From positions 56,827-120,826 of the forward strand of contig NZ_JAMXMV010000022.1 in the NCBI RefSeq assembly GCF_024055715.1: DNA of 64,000 nucleotides. Direction: 5' to 3'. Below the pieces are notes generated by a model. That model was not told the DNA's origin. It saw only the letters and a list, made by a program, of their open reading frames with translations, and ran no database searches. This document shows positions 1 through 8,383 of the stretch, piece after piece. Numbering within the stretch: position 1 is the stretch's first letter; each line of letters begins with the position of its first letter. This DNA is from Actinoallomurus soli. Its GTDB lineage: Bacteria > Actinomycetota > Actinomycetes > Streptosporangiales > Streptosporangiaceae. The position numbers and the translations under genes were made by a program.

Positions 1-1
1 C

Positions 2-154
2 ACGTCGGGTCCCTACGGACCGCAGGGCGGTCCTGGAACGCCCGGACCCGCCGGGCCGGGAGGACCCTGGGGCCCGCCCGGCGGCCCCTCCGGCCCCCAC
101 GACGCTCCGGGCGGTCACGGCCCTCAGGACCCGCCAGGGCCGTACGGGCGCTGA
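2..154 (+). CDS. C-terminal fragment of a Gly/Pro-rich protein, cut by the window edge
   Basis: Read from base 2, an open frame of 50 codons ends at TGA 152-154. The peptide is almost wholly glycine and proline with scattered Tyr, Gln, Ser and His, in collagen-like runs such as GPYGPQGGPGTPGPAGPGG, and ends PPGPYGR. The start lies outside the window, so neither domain nor function can be assigned. Such tails occur in actinobacterial membrane and cell-surface proteins as disordered extensions. Other frames give Arg-rich peptides typical of non-coding GC-rich frames, which favours this frame. The low-complexity composition keeps certainty moderate. Confidence 0.55.
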   Translation, partial: TSGPYGPQGGPGTPGPAGPGGPWGPPGGPSGPHDAPGGHGPQDPPGPYGR

Positions 155-329
155 GGACGTCGGTGCACCGACCGCCGTGTGGGGGATGAGGCCGTCGGCG
201 TACTCACCGCCGTGCGGACGATGAGGCGGCGGCGCCCGCGCCGCTCGTGCCGTCCCCGCTCCGGGCCGGGCCGACCCGGAGTCCTCGTGCGGCGTGACCG
301 GCCGCTCCCTCTGTGACCGATTCTGACCA

Positions 330-357
330 TTGACTCCCGAGTTACGGAGGTTAACAA
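330..357 (+). promoter_or_regulatory. Candidate promoter of the GH92 gene
   Basis: TTGACT at 330-335 and TAACAA at 352-357 are separated by 16 bp, a sigma70/HrdB-like arrangement. The predicted transcription start near 364 lies just before the palindrome at 370-383. Sequence inference only. Confidence 0.4.
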
Positions 358-369
358 TGCCGATAGTCG

Positions 370-383
370 TGACAACGTTGTCA
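370..383. promoter_or_regulatory. LacI-family-like operator palindrome
   Basis: TGACAACGTTGTCA is a perfect 14-bp palindrome with a central CG, the form typical of LacI-family operators in actinomycete glycan-use genes. It lies just downstream of the predicted start of transcription and 57 bp before the GH92 start codon, a position suited to repression. No LacI-type regulator is encoded in the window. Confidence 0.55.
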
Positions 384-440
384 TGACGCGCGCGATGGTC
401 CTCCGCCAGCGCAACCGGTGACCTCCCCCGAGGAGCAGCT

Positions 441-3400
441 GTGTTCAGACGCGTCCGCCCCCGATTGGCAGGCCTGCTCGGCCTGGCCCTGACCTCCTTG
501 GCCGTCTCGGCCGTACCGGCCCGAGCGGCCACCCCCGATCTCGCCTCCTACGTGAACCCGTTCGTCGGGACCCAGGACGGCGGCCCCGACTTCGGACACG
601 GCGGCGGCGCCGGGATGGACTTCCCCGGCGCCGTCGCGCCGTTCGGGATGATGCAGTGGAGCCCCGACACCGTCCGCTCGTCCGGCGGCGGCTACAAGTA
701 CGAGGACAACCGCCTGCGCGGCTTCAGCATGACCCACATCTCCGGGCCGGGCTGCACGGGCGCGCAGGACTTCCCCGTCATCCCGTTCTCCGGGCCGATC
801 AAGAACTCGCCGGCGACCCACGGCACCGACTACGTGCAGACCTTCAAGCACGAGAATGAACAGGCCTCCCCGGGGTCGTACGCCGTGACGCTCGACAGCG
901 GCGTGAAGACGGAGCTGACCGCGACGCAGCGGGGCGGCGTCGCGCGGTTCACCTTCCCGACGGACAAGGTCGGCACGCTCCTGCTCAACGTGACGGGGTC
1001 GATCAACGGCGTGGACGACGCCGAGGCCACCGTCAAGGGCAACACCGTGTCCGGCTGGGCCAAGACCGGCGGGTTCTGCAACACCGACGCCAAGTACTAC
1101 GTCTACTTCACCGCGACCTTCGACCGGCCGTTCCAGGCGTACGGCACGTGGAAGAACGACTCGGTCGAGCCGGGCGAGGACGCGGTGCGCGGCAGTTCCC
1201 CGGCGAAGGTGCCACAGCAGACCAGGAAGATCGTCGGGCGGATCAACAACGGCCCCGAAGGCCGGCCGATGCCGCAGCGCTCGCTCCAGGCCAAGACCCA
1301 GGACGTCACCGTCAAGGGCCCCGGCTCGGGCGTCTACCTGCAGTTCGACACCAGCAAGGCCAAGCCGGTGCAGATGCGTGCCGCGGTGTCGTACGTCAGC
1401 ATCGACGGCGCGAAGCAGAACCTCAAGAAGGAGATCGGCGGGCGGAGCTTCGACTCCGTACGGACCGCCGCGCGGGCCGCGTGGAACAAGCGGCTCGGGC
1501 AGATCAAGGTGAGCGGCGGCGCCGCCGACCGGCTGCGCACCTTCTACACGGCGCTCTACCACGCCATGCTGCAGCCGTACGTCTTCGACGACGTCGACGG
1601 CACCTACACCGGCTTCGACTACCGCACCCACAAGGTCAAGAAGGGCCACCACCAGTACGCGACCTTCTCCGGGTGGGACATCTACCGCAGCGAGGCGCAG
1701 CTCATCGCGCTGCTCGCCCCCGACGTGGGCGCGGACATCGCCCAGTCGATGTACAACGACGCGCATTCCGTCGGTGACGTGTGGGACCGCTGGTCGCACC
1801 AGAACACCATGACCGGCGTGATGAACGGCGACCCGTACCACTCGATCATCGCGACGATGTACGCCTTCGGCGCCCGGAGCTTCGACGCGAACGCCGCGCT
1901 GGCCGCCATGGTCAAGGGCGCGAACCGCGTCGGGGAGGACAAGGCGACCGGCTACACCGAACGTCCCGGCAACGCCGACTACCTCAAGCTCGGCTACGTG
2001 CCGGCCGACCCGGCGACGACGCTGGAGTACGGCATGGCCGACTTCGGCATCGCCCAGCTCGCCCAGCGCCTGGGGGAGAAGGACACCTACCAGGAGTTCA
2101 TGAAGCGGGCGCACGGCTGGGAGACGATCTACAACCCGCTGAACGACTGGATCCAGCCGCGCTTCGGCGACGGTTCGTTCCTCACGCCGTTCGACCCCGC
2201 CGACTCCAACTGGTACGTCGAGGGCAACGGCTCGCAGTACCACTGGATGGTCTACGAGGACGTCGCCGGGCTCTTCAACGCCATGGGCGGCCGGGACCAG
2301 GCGGCCAAGCGGCTCGACACGTTCTTCACCAAGCTCAACGCCGGCTCGCACGAGGCGTACGCCTACCTCGGCAACGAGCCGTCCCTGCAGTCCCCGTGGC
2401 TCTACGTCTGGGCCGGACAGCCCTACAAGACCCAGGACGTCGTCGCGCGGGCCCGTACGCAGCTGTTCAAGCCCACCCCGGACGGCCTGGTGGGCAACGA
2501 CGACCTCGGCACGATGTCGGCGTGGCGGGTGTTCGCCGGACTCGGCATGTACCCGGCGATCCCGGGCCGCGCCGAGATGGTGCTGAACAGCCCGGAGTTC
2601 CCGCAGATCACGATCAAGCGGTCGAGCGGCCAGAAGATCACCATCAACGCGCCGGGAGCCTCCGACACCAACAAGTACGTCCAGTCGCTGAAGGTCGGCG
2701 GCAAGGCGACCAGCCGCGCCTGGCTGCCCGAGTCCTTCGTGGCCTCCGGCGGCAGCCTGGACTACACGCTCGGCGCGCAGCCGAATACCACGTTCGGCAG
2801 CGACCCGAAGGACGCTCCGCCGTCCTTCGGCACCGGCGCGCGGCCGTTCCTGTCGGCGCTCCAGCCGGGTACCGCGTCGGTCGAGCCGGGCGGCTCCACC
2901 GAGGCGACCCTGCGCGTGCAGGCCGTCGGCGCGGGTGACACCGTCACCTGGACCGCCAAGCCGCCGGCGGGCATCACCGTCACGCCGTCCTCCGGCACGC
3001 TGAAGATCCCCGACGCCGGGCACGCCGACCAGAAGGTCACCGTGTCGGTGAGCGCCGACCAGAAGCTGGACTACTACTCGGTGCCGATCGAGCTGACCGC
3101 CTCCGGGCAGTCGGTGGGCACCACCGGCATCTCGCTCAACGTCGCCAAGCGCGGCACGATCGAGTGGTACCAGAACAACGCCGGCATCTCCGACGACGGC
3201 AAGGCCGGGAACGCCAACTTCGACGGCGGCGGCTGGAGTTACTCCGCGCAGGCCCTGGCCGCGGCCGGGCTGAAGCCGGGACAGCCGGTGACGTGGAAGG
3301 GCTTCACGTTCACCTGGCCGAACCGCACGCCCGGTCAGCTCGACAACGTTCAGGCGAACGGCCAGGTCGTCGACCTGCCGACCGCGCCGAAGGGCGCGTC

Positions 3401-3728
3401 CCAGCTGGCCTTCCTCGGCGCGGCCGGCAACGGCGACGCCTCGTCGACGGTGACGATCACCTACACCGACGGGTCGACGGCGACCGCCAAGCTGGAGTTC
3501 AGCGACTGGGCGCTCGGCGCCGACGCCTACCCGCCGAAGTTCGGCAACGAGATCGTCGCCAAGACGCCGTACCGGAACACCTCCGACGGCGGCAACCAGA
3601 AGCTCAACATCTACGTGTTCGGGGCCACGCCGATCGCGCTTGACGCGAGCAAGCAGGTCAAGAGCGTGACCCTGGGCACCCCGTCCAGCGGAGGCTCGCT
3701 GCACGTCTTCGCCTGGGCCTTCTCCTGA
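441..3728 (+). CDS. Secreted GH92 family alpha-mannosidase
   Basis: The 1095-residue product has a signal peptide (RRVRPR, then a hydrophobic stretch, cleavage near ARA-ATP at about residue 30). A GH92 N-terminal beta-sandwich follows, with the family opening YVNPFVGTQDGG and FPGAVAPFGMMQWSPDT. The (alpha/alpha)6 catalytic part spans roughly residues 250-770 (motifs YHAMLQPY, SGWDIYRSEAQL, NDDLGTMSAWRVFAGLGMYP). A further 320 residues form Ig-like and beta-sandwich modules often seen on actinobacterial GH92 enzymes. GH92 enzymes are Ca2+-dependent exo-alpha-mannosidases acting on mannans or N-glycans. The start is GTG 441 with GAGGAG about 7 bases upstream. The gene is monocistronic and ends at strong hairpins. 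Linkage specificity cannot be read from the sequence. Confidence 0.93.
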   Translation: MFRRVRPRLAGLLGLALTSLAVSAVPARAATPDLASYVNPFVGTQDGGPDFGHGGGAGMDFPGAVAPFGMMQWSPDTVRSSGGGYKYEDNRLRGFSMTHISGPGCTGAQDFPVIPFSGPIKNSPATHGTDYVQTFKHENEQASPGSYAVTLDSGVKTELTATQRGGVARFTFPTDKVGTLLLNVTGSINGVDDAEATVKGNTVSGWAKTGGFCNTDAKYYVYFTATFDRPFQAYGTWKNDSVEPGEDAVRGSSPAKVPQQTRKIVGRINNGPEGRPMPQRSLQAKTQDVTVKGPGSGVYLQFDTSKAKPVQMRAAVSYVSIDGAKQNLKKEIGGRSFDSVRTAARAAWNKRLGQIKVSGGAADRLRTFYTALYHAMLQPYVFDDVDGTYTGFDYRTHKVKKGHHQYATFSGWDIYRSEAQLIALLAPDVGADIAQSMYNDAHSVGDVWDRWSHQNTMTGVMNGDPYHSIIATMYAFGARSFDANAALAAMVKGANRVGEDKATGYTERPGNADYLKLGYVPADPATTLEYGMADFGIAQLAQRLGEKDTYQEFMKRAHGWETIYNPLNDWIQPRFGDGSFLTPFDPADSNWYVEGNGSQYHWMVYEDVAGLFNAMGGRDQAAKRLDTFFTKLNAGSHEAYAYLGNEPSLQSPWLYVWAGQPYKTQDVVARARTQLFKPTPDGLVGNDDLGTMSAWRVFAGLGMYPAIPGRAEMVLNSPEFPQITIKRSSGQKITINAPGASDTNKYVQSLKVGGKATSRAWLPESFVASGGSLDYTLGAQPNTTFGSDPKDAPPSFGTGARPFLSALQPGTASVEPGGSTEATLRVQAVGAGDTVTWTAKPPAGITVTPSSGTLKIPDAGHADQKVTVSVSADQKLDYYSVPIELTASGQSVGTTGISLNVAKRGTIEWYQNNAGISDDGKAGNANFDGGGWSYSAQALAAAGLKPGQPVTWKGFTFTWPNRTPGQLDNVQANGQVVDLPTAPKGASQLAFLGAAGNGDASSTVTITYTDGSTATAKLEFSDWALGADAYPPKFGNEIVAKTPYRNTSDGGNQKLNIYVFGATPIALDASKQVKSVTLGTPSSGGSLHVFAWAFS

Positions 3729-3734
3729 TCCGTT

Positions 3735-3810
3735 CCCGGTGAGCCCGACCCGGGCTCACCGGGCTCGACCCTCACCCTTGATGCCCCGGTGCCACGAGCA
3801 CCGGGGCATC
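3735..3810. terminator. Two tandem perfect hairpins between convergent genes
   Basis: Hairpin one has perfect 13-bp arms at 3735-3747 and 3751-3763 with a 3-base loop. Hairpin two has perfect 13-bp arms at 3780-3792 and 3798-3810 with a 5-base loop. Neither has a long T-tract, as is usual in high-GC actinobacteria. They separate the GH92 gene from the convergent P450 gene. Confidence 0.8.
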
Positions 3811-3846
3811 ATCCGTTCCCCGCGGTGTCGCCGGGCGACCGGCCGC

Positions 3847-5073
3847 TCAGGCGGTCACTCCGTCGACGTCGACGAGGAGATGGCGGGGCCCGCGCAGCTC
3901 GGCGCTCGGGCGGTACGGAGGCGGGTCCGCGACCAGCCGGGGATTGTCGAGCCGCCTCGCCAGCTCCGTCAGGGCGATCTGCGTCTCCAGCCGGGCCAGC
4001 GGGGCGCCGAAGCAGTAGTGGATTCCGCCACCGAACCCCAGGTGCTCGTTGTACCGGCGATCCGGGTCGAAGTGGTCGGGATCGGTCACGTGCGCCGGAT
4101 CGCGGCTTCCCGCCGCGAGCGCCACGGCGATGGGCGCGCCCTTCGGGATGACGGTTCCGCCGATCTCGATGTCGTCCAGGGCGACCCGCGAGGACAGGAA
4201 GTGCACCGGGGGCTCGTACCGCAGCAGCTCCTCGACCATGGAGACGGCCAGGGCCGGCTCCTGACGCAGCCGATCGAGCAGCGCCGGGTGACGCAGCAGG
4301 GTGAGCATCCCGTTGGTGATCAGGTTGACCGTCGTCTCATGGCCGGCGATCAGCAGCAGTGTGGCGGTGGCCACCACCTCGACCGGCGACATCGGGTCCT
4401 CCGCGCCCTCATCGGTCACGAGACCGGAGAGCAGGTCGTCCCCGGGGTTCTCGCGGCGTTCGTCGATGATGCCGCCGAGGTACCGGTGCAGCTCGACCAC
4501 CGCGGCCTGCCGTCGCCGCAGCCGCTCCGCCCGGCCCTCCTCTCTGGGGTCGAGCGACTCCACCACCGCGTCGGCCCACTCGTGGAACGACGCCTCGTCC
4601 TCGCGCGGCACGCCGAGGATCCGGCAGATCATCGTGACCGGGAACGGATAGGCGACGTCGTCGACGACGTCGATGCGAGCCCGGCCCGCGACGCCGTCGA
4701 TCAGCTCCGTGATCACCCGGAGCATCTCCGGCCGCAGACTCTCCACCAGGCGCGGCGAGTGCGGCGGGCCGAAGTGACGCATCGCCAGGCGGCGGAGCCG
4801 ATCGTGTTCGGGCGGGTCGGTGTTGATGAAGGACGGTGGCGGCACCGCCGTGGCCTCATCGGACCCGGGCTCGCCCGGCTGCGGGACGTTGCGGCGGGTG
4901 GAGCTGACGCGCGGGTCGTGCAGCAGCGCGACGATCTCGTCGTAGCCGCTGACGACGTACGTCCCGTCCTCCTGCCGCGACACCGGGGTCGCGCGCAACT
5001 CGGCGTACAGCGGATACGGGTCGGCGCGCCCGGCCGGATCGAAGATCTGCTCGAAGACGCTCATCGGTGCCAT
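3847..5073 (-). CDS. Cytochrome P450
   Basis: The 408-residue soluble bacterial P450 carries the I-helix oxygen-activation motif AGHETT (about residues 243-248), the K-helix ELLR (282-285) and the heme loop FGGGIHYCFG with Cys354 as axial ligand. The chosen start is ATG 5073 (MAPMSVFEQIF), preceded by GGAGGAGG at 7 bases. An in-frame GTG at 5100 overlaps the upstream stop as GTGA but lies before that ribosome site. The gene is downstream of, and probably cotranscribed with, a ferredoxin/ferredoxin-reductase fusion that should supply its electrons. Substrate unknown; no biosynthetic cluster surrounds it. Confidence 0.94.
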   Translation of the reverse strand: MAPMSVFEQIFDPAGRADPYPLYAELRATPVSRQEDGTYVVSGYDEIVALLHDPRVSSTRRNVPQPGEPGSDEATAVPPPSFINTDPPEHDRLRRLAMRHFGPPHSPRLVESLRPEMLRVITELIDGVAGRARIDVVDDVAYPFPVTMICRILGVPREDEASFHEWADAVVESLDPREEGRAERLRRRQAAVVELHRYLGGIIDERRENPGDDLLSGLVTDEGAEDPMSPVEVVATATLLLIAGHETTVNLITNGMLTLLRHPALLDRLRQEPALAVSMVEELLRYEPPVHFLSSRVALDDIEIGGTVIPKGAPIAVALAAGSRDPAHVTDPDHFDPDRRYNEHLGFGGGIHYCFGAPLARLETQIALTELARRLDNPRLVADPPPYRPSAELRGPRHLLVDVDGVTA

Positions 5074-5096
5074 GGCGGCGCCTCCTCCTGGCTCGT

Positions 5097-6707
5097 TCAC
5101 CGGTCGTCGTGCAGCAGCCAGGCGCGGCGTTCGGCCGGATCGTGCCCGGTCACCACGACGGTGACCTGGGACGGCTCCAGCCGTTCCGGCACCTCGGCCG
5201 GGACCGGCCGCCGTTCGGCCCGGTCGGCGCCGGGAAGCTCGGGCGGGAACGGCGCGGCGCGCTCGATCAGGCCCTGGTAGAAGTCCAGCCACATGGCCTG
5301 GTCGAACGTGATCGCGGCCGTGATCCGGCCCCGGTAGCCGTAGACGGCGACGAACCGGCGTTCCGCGAGAGAACCCTGCGCGATGACCACCTCGTCGGCG
5401 AAGGTCGGCACTCCGACCGACTTGATGTTGGTCCCGAACTGGTTCGACCAGAACACCGGCAGGGACAGATGCGGCCAGCGGTGCGCCTGGTCGCTGATCA
5501 TGTTGTGCGCGGCGATCTCGGCCTGGGCGACCGCGTTCCCCCAGTGCTCGAGCGCCATGAACTGGTAGTTGTAGACCGGATGCGGGAAGCGCGCGACGTC
5601 GCCCGCGACGAACACGTCATCGGTCACCAGGCCGTTGCTGTCGAAGGCGCGGCAGCCCGCGTCGCAGGCCACCCCCCACACTCCCGCCGCGAGCCCGGAG
5701 CCGCGCAGCCACTCGACGTTGCGGACCGCTCCGAGGGCGACCACCGCGACGTCGGCCTCGACCGTGCTCCCGTCGGAGAGCCGAGCGGCCCGGACCCGGC
5801 CGTCCGCGTCGCCTTCCAGGGCCTCCACCGTCACACCGCACCGCAGGTCCACGCCGTGATCTCGTTGCATGGCGGCCGCGGCGGCTCCGATCACCCCGCC
5901 CAGCGCGCCGACCAGCGGCACCGGGCCGCGTTCGACCACGGTCACGGGCAGGTCCAGAGCCCGGCAGACCGACGCGACCTCCGAGCCGGTGAACCCCGCG
6001 CCGATGACCAGTACCCGGCGCGGGCCGGCCGCGAGGCGCTCTCGCAGCAGGGCGGCCTCGTCCATCCCGCGCAGCGGGATCACCCCGTCCAGCGCCGCCT
6101 CCTGTCGGTCCGGCCAGGGCCGGGCGCGGGCGCCCGTCGCGATCAGCAGCCGGTCGAAGGGCACCTCCCGGTCGTCGGCGAGCCGCACTCTCTTGGCCGC
6201 CAGGTCGAGGCCGGTCGCGGCGATCCCGGAGAGCCACTCGGCATCGACCTCGCGCAGGCGGGGGAGCAGCGTGTGATCCTCCGGCGCGAGGCCCGTCAGC
6301 ACCTGCTTGGACAACGGCGGCCGGTCGTACGGCTCGTACGGTTCGTCGCCGATCAGGGTGAGTGAGCCGGTGAAGCCGTCCCGGCGGAGGACGCCCGCGG
6401 CCCGCGCGCCGGCCAGTGAGGCACCGACGATCACGATCCGGCCCGTCTTCCGGGACCCGTCGCCGGCACGAACCGGCGGAGGAGCCGGACCGGTCCTCAT
6501 CCCGGGGTGCCGCGTGGCCATCTGGTCGAGGTGAATGGCCTGGACCGGGCAGGCCGCCGCCGCCCGGAGGACGTGCTCGCGCTGCGCGTCGTCCGTGTCG
6601 GGGTCGTAGAGCAGCGCTTCCTGACCGTTCATCGTGAACACGTCGGGTGCGAGGAACGCGCATTGGCCGTACCCCTGGCACCGTGTGAGATCGACGATCA
6701 CGCGCAT
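5097..6707 (-). CDS. [3Fe-4S] ferredoxin fused to FAD-dependent ferredoxin reductase
   Basis: Residues 1-65 are a P450-type ferredoxin with cysteines in CQGYGQC and a later CPVQAI, that is three ligands, as in [3Fe-4S] ferredoxins. A short linker (about 65-85) leads to a pyridine-nucleotide-disulfide oxidoreductase with an FAD Rossmann motif (VIVGASLAGARAAG), an NAD(P)H motif (VLVIGAGFTGSEVAS), the second FAD site (DDVFVAGDVARFPHP) and a C-terminal reductase domain. The fusion would carry electrons from NAD(P)H through FAD and the cluster to the adjacent P450. The start is placed at ATG 6707 because G-rich sequence lies 8 bases upstream; GTG 6716 is an alternative. The two activities are usually encoded by separate genes. 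Confidence 0.9.
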   Translation of the reverse strand: MRVIVDLTRCQGYGQCAFLAPDVFTMNGQEALLYDPDTDDAQREHVLRAAAACPVQAIHLDQMATRHPGMRTGPAPPPVRAGDGSRKTGRIVIVGASLAGARAAGVLRRDGFTGSLTLIGDEPYEPYDRPPLSKQVLTGLAPEDHTLLPRLREVDAEWLSGIAATGLDLAAKRVRLADDREVPFDRLLIATGARARPWPDRQEAALDGVIPLRGMDEAALLRERLAAGPRRVLVIGAGFTGSEVASVCRALDLPVTVVERGPVPLVGALGGVIGAAAAAMQRDHGVDLRCGVTVEALEGDADGRVRAARLSDGSTVEADVAVVALGAVRNVEWLRGSGLAAGVWGVACDAGCRAFDSNGLVTDDVFVAGDVARFPHPVYNYQFMALEHWGNAVAQAEIAAHNMISDQAHRWPHLSLPVFWSNQFGTNIKSVGVPTFADEVVIAQGSLAERRFVAVYGYRGRITAAITFDQAMWLDFYQGLIERAAPFPPELPGADRAERRPVPAEVPERLEPSQVTVVVTGHDPAERRAWLLHDDR

Positions 6708-6881
6708 CCGGCGCACCCCCCGTCGTGCGCGGCCACCCGGCGAACCCGGTCCGATCGGCGCGGCGGCCTTCCTCCGGCTGTCCGTCGGAGACCTACCCGG
6801 CGTTCCGGTCTTTCAGGCCGGGGACCGGATATAAGGGTGAGGTGCTTCGACACCCGGTGCGCCGAGGAGGGCCGGTGACGC

Positions 6882-7730
6882 TCAGAACCGGGTCCTGTCC
6901 CCGCTGCGCGGGTCGTCGACCCGGCGGCCCTCGTACACGTCACCCGCCCGCGCCGTCGCCCGCCACGGCCGGGCCTTGTGCAACGCCACGTCGAGGGCCG
7001 GGTCGCCCCGATTCAGCTCGACGCAGACCAGCCCGGGTTCACCGTCCGCCGTACAGCTCCCGAGCCGGTATCCGTGCGGCCCGATCACTCCGGACGGCAT
7101 GGCGGCGCTGCACTGTGCCGGCACGGAGACGGAGATCCAGAGAGCGGAGGCGGCGGCGTGCGCCCGCGCGAGGACCTCGAAGATCGGGTCGCGCGAGTAC
7201 GAGGAGAACAGGACGCAGTCGACGCCCGAGGCGGCGTACTCGAGGAAGAGCTCCGGGAAGGTGACCTCGATGCAGAGCGCGCAGCCGAACCGGAAGCCGT
7301 CGACGTCGAACACGCAGGGGGTGAAGCCGGGGGAGTACCAGTCGCCGATCTCGGTGTGAGAGCACCGTCTCTTGTCGTACCGGCCGACGAGTTCGCCCTG
7401 GTCGGAGAGGACGTACAGGCTGTTGTGCGGCCGGTTCGGCGGCGTCAGACGGTGGTTGCCGCCGACCACGGCCCACAGGCCGAGCTCACCCGCCAGCGCC
7501 GCGACGCGCTCCAGCTGCTCTCGGACGGCGCCCCAGTCGACGTTCCAGCCGGACAGCGCCCGCTTCGCCGCCCGGTCGCCGGGGTAGCCGGAGACCGCGC
7601 CCTCGGGGAACTGGACGAGCCGGGCGCCCGCCGCCTTCGCGGCCGCCATCGTCTCCCGGATGACGGCCCCGTTGGCCTCCGGGTCGCAGCCGACCGGGAT
7701 CTGCGCGGCCGCGATCGTCAGGGTGGTCAC
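6882..7730 (-). CDS. Carbon-nitrogen hydrolase (nitrilase superfamily)
   Basis: The 282-residue protein has the nitrilase alpha-beta-beta-alpha fold. The Glu-Lys-Cys triad is visible as Glu in FPEGAVSGYPG (about residue 43), Lys in the RYDKRRCSHTEI region and Cys in CALCIEVTFPE. Family members hydrolyse amides, carbamoyl compounds or nitriles through a covalent thiol intermediate. Start GTG 7730 overlaps the stop of the response regulator gene as GTGA, so translation is probably coupled and this is the last gene of the kinase-kinase-regulator operon. The substrate cannot be predicted. The tight linkage to a two-component system is unusual. Confidence 0.9.
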   Translation of the reverse strand: MTTLTIAAAQIPVGCDPEANGAVIRETMAAAKAAGARLVQFPEGAVSGYPGDRAAKRALSGWNVDWGAVREQLERVAALAGELGLWAVVGGNHRLTPPNRPHNSLYVLSDQGELVGRYDKRRCSHTEIGDWYSPGFTPCVFDVDGFRFGCALCIEVTFPELFLEYAASGVDCVLFSSYSRDPIFEVLARAHAAASALWISVSVPAQCSAAMPSGVIGPHGYRLGSCTADGEPGLVCVELNRGDPALDVALHKARPWRATARAGDVYEGRRVDDPRSGDRTRF

Positions 7731-8383
7731 TGCGCCGCGGTCACCAGACCGGTCTCGTAGGCGATGATGACGAGCTGTACGCGGTCGCGGGCGTTCAGCT
7801 TGGTGAGCAGCCGGGTCACGTAGGTCTTGACGGTCGCGACGCTGATGATCAGCTCGGCCGCGATCTCGGCGTTGGACAGGCCGCGCCCGACGAGGGTCAG
7901 CACCTCGTGCTCGCGTTCGGTGATGCCGTCCAGCGTGCGCCGCGCGGGAACGGGCCCCGGGCGGCCGGCGAACTCCTCGATCAGGCGGCGTGTGACGCTC
8001 GGCGCGATCAGGCCGTCCCCGGCGGCGACCACGCGGATCGCGGCGAGGATGTCGTCCAGCGCCATGTCCTTGACGAGGAACCCGGCCGCGCCGGCGCGCA
8101 GGGCGCCGTAGACGTAGTCGTCATCGTCGAACGTGGTGAGGACGACGACATGCGTCGAGTCGTGATCAGCGGTGATCCGCCGGGTCGCCTCGATTCCGTC
8201 CATGCCGGGCATGCGGATGTCCATCACGACGACGTCCGGATCGAGGCCGCGCGCCAGCTCGACCGCCTCGGCGCCGTTTCCGGCCTCTCCGACGACCTCG
8301 ATGTCGGGAGCGTCGGTGATGACCATCTGCAGTGCGGTGCGCACCAGCGGCTGGTCGTCGGCGAGGACAACGCGGACGGTCAT
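7727..8383 (-). CDS. NarL/LuxR-family response regulator
   Basis: The 218-residue protein has an N-terminal receiver domain (acidic pocket in VVLADDQ, phosphoacceptor Asp in VVVMDIRMPGMDG near residue 54, Thr in VVLTTFDDDDYV, Lys in GFLVKDM). The C-terminal LuxR-type HTH carries the signature TEREHEVLTLVGRGLSNAEIA. It is the likely phosphoryl acceptor of the two kinases encoded upstream. ATG 8383 overlaps the stop of kinase 1 as ATGA, and its own stop overlaps the nitrilase start. Targets may include the divergent ABC exporter at 10864-12623, inferred from position only. Confidence 0.94.
   Translation of the reverse strand: MTVRVVLADDQPLVRTALQMVITDAPDIEVVGEAGNGAEAVELARGLDPDVVVMDIRMPGMDGIEATRRITADHDSTHVVVLTTFDDDDYVYGALRAGAAGFLVKDMALDDILAAIRVVAAGDGLIAPSVTRRLIEEFAGRPGPVPARRTLDGITEREHEVLTLVGRGLSNAEIAAELIISVATVKTYVTRLLTKLNARDRVQLVIIAYETGLVTAAQ

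Noticed and set aside
381..3704. An 1107-codon open frame on the minus strand opposite the GH92 gene
   Set aside because: It mirrors the third-position GC bias of the real gene; its translation is Arg/Val/Gly/His-rich with no domain. Similar long mirror frames opposite bioB, CocE, SUF and ABC genes were rejected for the same reason.
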